Source: Colletes latitarsis
Lineage: Eukaryota > Arthropoda > Insecta > Hymenoptera > Colletidae
Direction of reading: 5' to 3'
Assembly (NCBI RefSeq): GCF_051014445.1
Contig: NC_135143.1
Span: 7,068,001-7,132,000, forward strand
DNA length: 64,000 nt
Within the stretch, counting starts at the first letter, position 1. Each line of letters starts with the position of its first letter. A program made the translations under genes and the position numbers. Below are positions 59,926-64,000 of this stretch, piece by piece. The notes under the pieces were generated by a model. The model was not told where the DNA came from, did no database searches, and saw nothing but the letters and a program-made list of their open reading frames with translations.

Positions 59926-60250
59926 CAGGGTGTGCGGTCACCACTGGGAAAAATTTTAATGGGAGATAGAGGCCAACATAAGACGAAAATCAAGAATACA
60001 AATTTGTTGATTGAGGCTTCGTTAAAAAGTTAATAAACGTTTAAAATTCCTCCTGTAGAAACTCTACTTAGTAACGTAACGACAACTTTACAGTTTCGTG
60101 AGTAAGAACCACTAGAACGCACGCAGCTGTTCGCAGATTACCGTTCTACAAGCGAAACTCAATCAACAAATTGGTATTCTTGATTTTCGTCTTATTTTGG
60201 CCTCTAGAATCTCCCATTAAAATTTTTCCCAGGAATGGCCGAACACCCTG
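59926..60250. mobile_element. Family E short derivative, copy E7 (325 bp)
   Basis: CAGGGTGTGCGGTC at the left and GGCCGAACACCCTG at the right with TA on both sides. The TIRs run about 110 bp on the left and 95 on the right. All modules and the central segment are gone. About 115 bp between them (60045-60160) match no other copy. Confidence 0.85.
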
Positions 60251-60714
60251 TATATACAAATTACGATTAAATATATTTTAGCACCAACTGACATTTCATA
60301 CTTTTATGCTAATCGTCTGACATTGTCTATAATTTATTTCCAAGAATTTTAGACCTTTATGTCTACATATAATTTCTTATTTAGAGAAAAGGGTAGTTTA
60401 AAAATATTTGACACTTCATGTATACCCATGCCTACTACGACTGGTCAAATGACAAGTCTTTCTTTTACTCTTTTACGAGGCACCGTACTTCTAATTTTTT
60501 TATTATATGTATAGAAAGTTGTGTGTTTAAAGTTTATTCGTAAGATATCTTTCTTTTTTATATTATACATTTTTTCTTAATTCATTCTAAAGATCTGTAG
60601 AAGAACATTCAATAATTTTATTCTAAATGTTCATACTTAGTACTTTAATTCTCATCAGATAATAGATGAATTGCCCTTGGAAACGAATTTTGTTTCAAAT
60701 CGATATCGTAGTTA
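60251..60714. other. AT-rich spacer, nothing identified
   Basis: No frame, no recognised repeat. Confidence 0.5.
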
Positions 60715-61475
60715 ATTTCAGGGAAAACAATTATTTACGAAAAAATGCTGGCTAGTAATTACACAAACATCCTGTACATAAATTTAAGTTCATTTTCAAT
60801 TAAATAAACAATTTAGAATCCAATTTTATCGCACACCAGTCGTATGATCAATAAGAATTGCTAAAACTTCTTTGGATACATACTGTCAAATTAAATATTA
60901 AAATAAACATAGAAGACAGCAAAAATTATAGTAGCTGGTATAGTCATTGGATAGAGGATGAACCTCCCTTTAAAATGAGTGTTCATTCAAGACTATATCG
61001 GAGATATAAGGATTCGAAGCTTTGTTTACTTTTCATTGTTGGCATCGCCGCGAGGTCAATGACCGCGCGTGTAAACAGTAAACAGTGAGCAGTAAATTCT
61101 TGGAAATATTACGACTTCCTGGTCATGACTTTCACTACTCACGCGCGAGAGAGAGGTCCGACACGTTAGATGAAGAGAGAAATAGTGGAAATTAAAAAAT
61201 TACCCCTTTGCATAAATTACAATATCTTCAAAACGGAAAATCGGATCGACTACTAGCTTTAATACGCGTTGTTAGAGTTTTCTAAGACAGTGGAAACTGA
61301 AGATATTCTCCTTTCATCTTTGCTATATACTTTCCATTTACATCGGAAGCTAACCAGAATTTGATACTAAATTTTATCTGATTGTTTTGCAAAAAAATAT
61401 GAATCGTTCAACAAATCAAGTGCCCAATAGTGGTAGGCAAGACAAACTGCATATTTTTCTCAGAAAACCAACAAT
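60715..61475 (-). repeat. Right arm of the long inverted repeat
   Basis: Reverse complement of 45-1110 with substitutions and indels. AATGCTGGCTAGTAATTAC near 60744, TCGTATGATCAATAAGAATT near 60841, ATTGGATAGAGGATG near 60947, ACTTCCTGGTCATGAC near 61112, AAAACGGAAAATCGGATCGA near 61218 and TTTTTCTCAGAAAACCAAC near 61454 all have inverted partners in the left arm. Confidence 0.75.
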
Positions 61476-62410
61476 ACTGAGGTACCATATATGATTAACA
61501 CGTGTCTATTCTATTTTCTCTGCTACTGTATTTTGCGACGTATGGCGTATAAATTCGCATCCATCAGGGAGAAGCTTGAAATTTTTATGCGACTAGACTA
61601 AATAGCGTGACACCTATTATTGTCAGAGGTGGGGATATAGAAATTTCCAAGTCGTCCTTGATTTAGAGTTACAGAAAGAGATGGCGTAGATAGAGTATAA
61701 CGGAGTGGTTGGGATCGAAAGGAGCGAGTACCTTTTAGAAGCTTAGAGATTACACTTGGGACGAGCTAGTAGTAATGCGGAGGTGAGTCTCACAAGAGCA
61801 AGCCGCTGATTCCCACGAAGGATTCAACAGAACTTATAATACCTACGATGTGGCATCGGTTGCGGCACGCTTCTACCACCTACTGTCACCCTCTTGGCGC
61901 TAGCGTTTCGTCTTTAGACACCCTCCCTTCTCTCGCATCGCTACGCATTCATAATTCAATGTCAAGCGCCACTTATCGAGGTCCTAGAGCCTCGAACCCC
62001 TCGGTGAATTTAAATTGTTTGCCAATCCCGACGGAAAAATGAACGCACAAACTTCTATGAGAAAATCTAACAAGTTATAAAATACGATACGCTGACTTTT
62101 CATCATATTATATACGACTCCTATATTAAAATTTTCTAACGGGTTTTGTTCTCCATATACAGTGGAACATGTTTTTTATCAAAGCTAGAGGATATCTTTT
62201 AACTATTGGATTGGCCAATTCTATAATAGATGATGATTTTAGTTTCCTCTTTTTTTTAATGGAAATTTTCCTAACTTGTAAAGTGTAAATATCACTATTG
62301 TAATGTTGTAATGTTGCTATTGTGGTTCATGTAAACAAGACATTATAAAAACTGGGAGACAAATAAACAGTAGTAACTTTCTTGCAAAACAAAATTTCAA
62401 ACTTAAGTTT
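61476..62410. other. Unassigned; small GC patch at 61700-62040
   Basis: A 64-codon plus frame (61848-62042) has no domain. Otherwise AT-rich. Confidence 0.4.
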
Positions 62411-62890
62411 AATGCTTTAAATCAAATTTAAAATTTAGTCACATTTGTTGTTTTGTTCTGTGATGCATCTCAAAATCTACACATTTTTCTTGATTATAAT
62501 TTGGACCATTGTAAATATTATAGAGCATACGTCAGAGGCAAAACTATAAACTTGATATATGTTCGATATTCAAATGCTTTAAATTAAATTTAAAATTCAA
62601 TCAAATTTATTGATTTGTTCTGTAATGCATCTCAAAATCTACACATCTTTCTTGATAATAATTTGGACCATTATAAATATTATAAGCATACGTCAGAAGC
62701 AAAACAATTATACTTGATGTATGCTCGATATTTAAATGCTTTAAATTAAATTTAAAATTCAATCAAATTTATTGATTTGTTCTGTAATGCATCTTGAACT
62801 CTACATATATTTCCTGATAATAATTTCAACCATAGTAAATATTATAAGTATAGGTCAGAAGCAAAACTATTAAACTTGATAGCATGAGAT
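62411..62890 (+). repeat. Tandem array, three units of ~162 bp
   Basis: AATGCTTTAAAT starts at 62411, 62573 and 62735. Each unit has TTTGTTCTGT(A/G)ATGCATCT, TCTACA and a GATAATAATTT-like block, and TAAATATTATA followed by a CATACGTCAGA variant. Period 162 in both steps, high similarity, no coding frame. Confidence 0.92.
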
Positions 62891-64000
62891 GCATATGATC
62901 CACGTGACTTGAAGAAGAGGTAACGAAAAATCGGTAAGAAACGTGTTAATTTAGTTAGGCCATAATCTACGGCGTGCATGTAGCTTTCGGGACTCGACAC
63001 GCCAACTTATGAGTCGAATGGGTTATTTGCTTACGTCCATCACTAGTGTCACTGCCTGCATGGTCTGCCGACAGCTTAAACCCATTGCTCGTATCGAAAC
63101 TTGTAACGCTACAAATATCAGCGTCGGTTGGTTAATGCTCGGCTAAATAACGCACGAAGGCATGAAATATCGCCTTAGACATTAGAAGTTAGGCGGGGAT
63201 AAGAAAAATTAAGTGTCGCATCGAACCGCAAAATCTTCCCCTCGGGCGAGCCCAGGGAGAACGTCATTTAACGCGAGAAATACTTTGAATAGCAATATCC
63301 ATTATCGCGGAGTTACACCCGAACGGACACCTCGTTCCATCGTAATCGGATTAGGCTTTCAAAGACAGAACGAGAGGGGCACAGTGAGCGAAAGAGAGAG
63401 AAAGAGTGATAGGCTGGGTGAAAACAGGGAGAGAGGGCGCAAAACGGATAGGAGATGAAAGAAAAGAAGAGGAGTTCTTCAAAGTAGACGAGTATCGGTA
63501 CACGAGCGAAGAGTACATATTGCTTTAATCTGTCAAGAGAAAATCTTATAAATAATCGAAGCAATTATTCGAGCCGGGTGAATGAGACAAAGTCTCGGGC
63601 GAATACTTTACCGCGTCGCAAGTAAATGAAAATAAGCAGTCAGTTTTATTTCATTATCAGGGTCTACGGAACAATTGATAATATTGGCTCGAGTAGACGA
63701 GCCGATCCCGAAAGCGTCTTTCCTACAGACTAAGGAGATGTCTCGTGTTTAGCTCTCGCGCTACGGGAAATTGCTGCGCCGGAAATTGAGTGGCGAAGTT
63801 TCCTGCGAGTGTTTGACGTCGCGCGACAAATTGAAAGTTACTGTGACTGGAGGATACGCGCTCGACGATATTTTATAACTCCTGTGTGTATAATGCCGCG
63901 TGCTACGAGCATTATTTATCAATTTTAAACGGGTACCTACGACCGTCAAATTATTTCGTATAATTCACGAGAAATTAAATCGAAGTTGTAAAGTAATTTC
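62891..64000. other. GC-rich island, unassigned
   Basis: Composition rises from about 62980. A purine-rich tract at 63370-63475 (GAGAGGGGCACAG, GAAAGAGAGAGAAAGAG, GGGAGAGAGGGCG) gives low-complexity arginine/glutamate frames. No domain in 63213-63458 plus, 63313-63564 minus or 63761-63949 minus. May continue beyond the window. Confidence 0.35.

Noticed and set aside
43971..62890. Tandem arrays as CRISPR-like arrays.
   Set aside because: Units of 134-256 bp are repeated in full with no short repeat/unique spacer alternation, and the genome is eukaryotic.

Overview
The window reads as nuclear DNA of an insect, most likely a hymenopteran (bee, ant or wasp). Evidence: AT-rich non-coding DNA broken by short GC- and CpG-rich patches, relics of mariner, Mutator-like and jockey-like elements, TTAA-flanked miniature elements, and many short terminal-inverted-repeat elements. 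The hymenopteran assignment is inference from composition and element types. No complete host protein-coding gene, rRNA, tRNA or CRISPR array can be supported. It looks like a gene desert or the inside of a very large intron.

Layout. 1-1110 is one arm of a diverged long inverted repeat whose other arm is at about 60715-61475. 1481-2480 is a GC-rich island. The most abundant repeat, here called family E, has CAGGGTG ends, inverted repeats of about 100 bp or more and mostly TA flanks. Copies lie at 3818-4858, 10326-11362 (right end lost), 33127-33820, 35149-36195, 40863-41900, 56112-57285 and 59926-60250 (short derivative). A second family with similar ends but different TIRs is at 16455-17093, and a third is represented by a truncated end at 34939-35148.

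Protein-derived relics: a jockey-like reverse transcriptase fragment (8782-9012, minus), three mariner relics (13499-13690; 25516-25889 with both ends; 46540-46698), a Mutator-like transposase relic (53038-53805, minus), and a better preserved element at 30857-32122. That last element has near-perfect 32-bp terminal inverted repeats, TATA on both sides and an uninterrupted 194-codon frame resembling the C-terminal part of DUF7869-type transposase-like proteins. TTAA-associated miniature elements lie at 46269-46466 and 47798-48017, and foldback structures at 47074-47708 and 53946-54629.

Long-unit tandem duplications are unusually frequent: about 200, 22848, 23925, 28871, 43971, 55408 and 62411, with units of 134-256 bp. 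Two short open frames followed closely by AATAAA (5517-5705 and 15941-16151) are the only hints of host 3' exons or retrocopies, and both are weak. The GC-rich islands (1.5-2.5, 11.9-12.5, 23.2-23.9, 24.7-25.3, 27.4-27.9, 33.9-34.7, 39.9-40.7, 45.5-46.2, 48.1-50.4, 51.5-52.4, 54.8-55.4 and 63.0-64.0 kb) hold overlapping open frames on both strands with no recognisable domain. They are the best places to look for conserved regulatory DNA or untranslated exons. All statements come from reading the sequence by eye; alignments were not computed.
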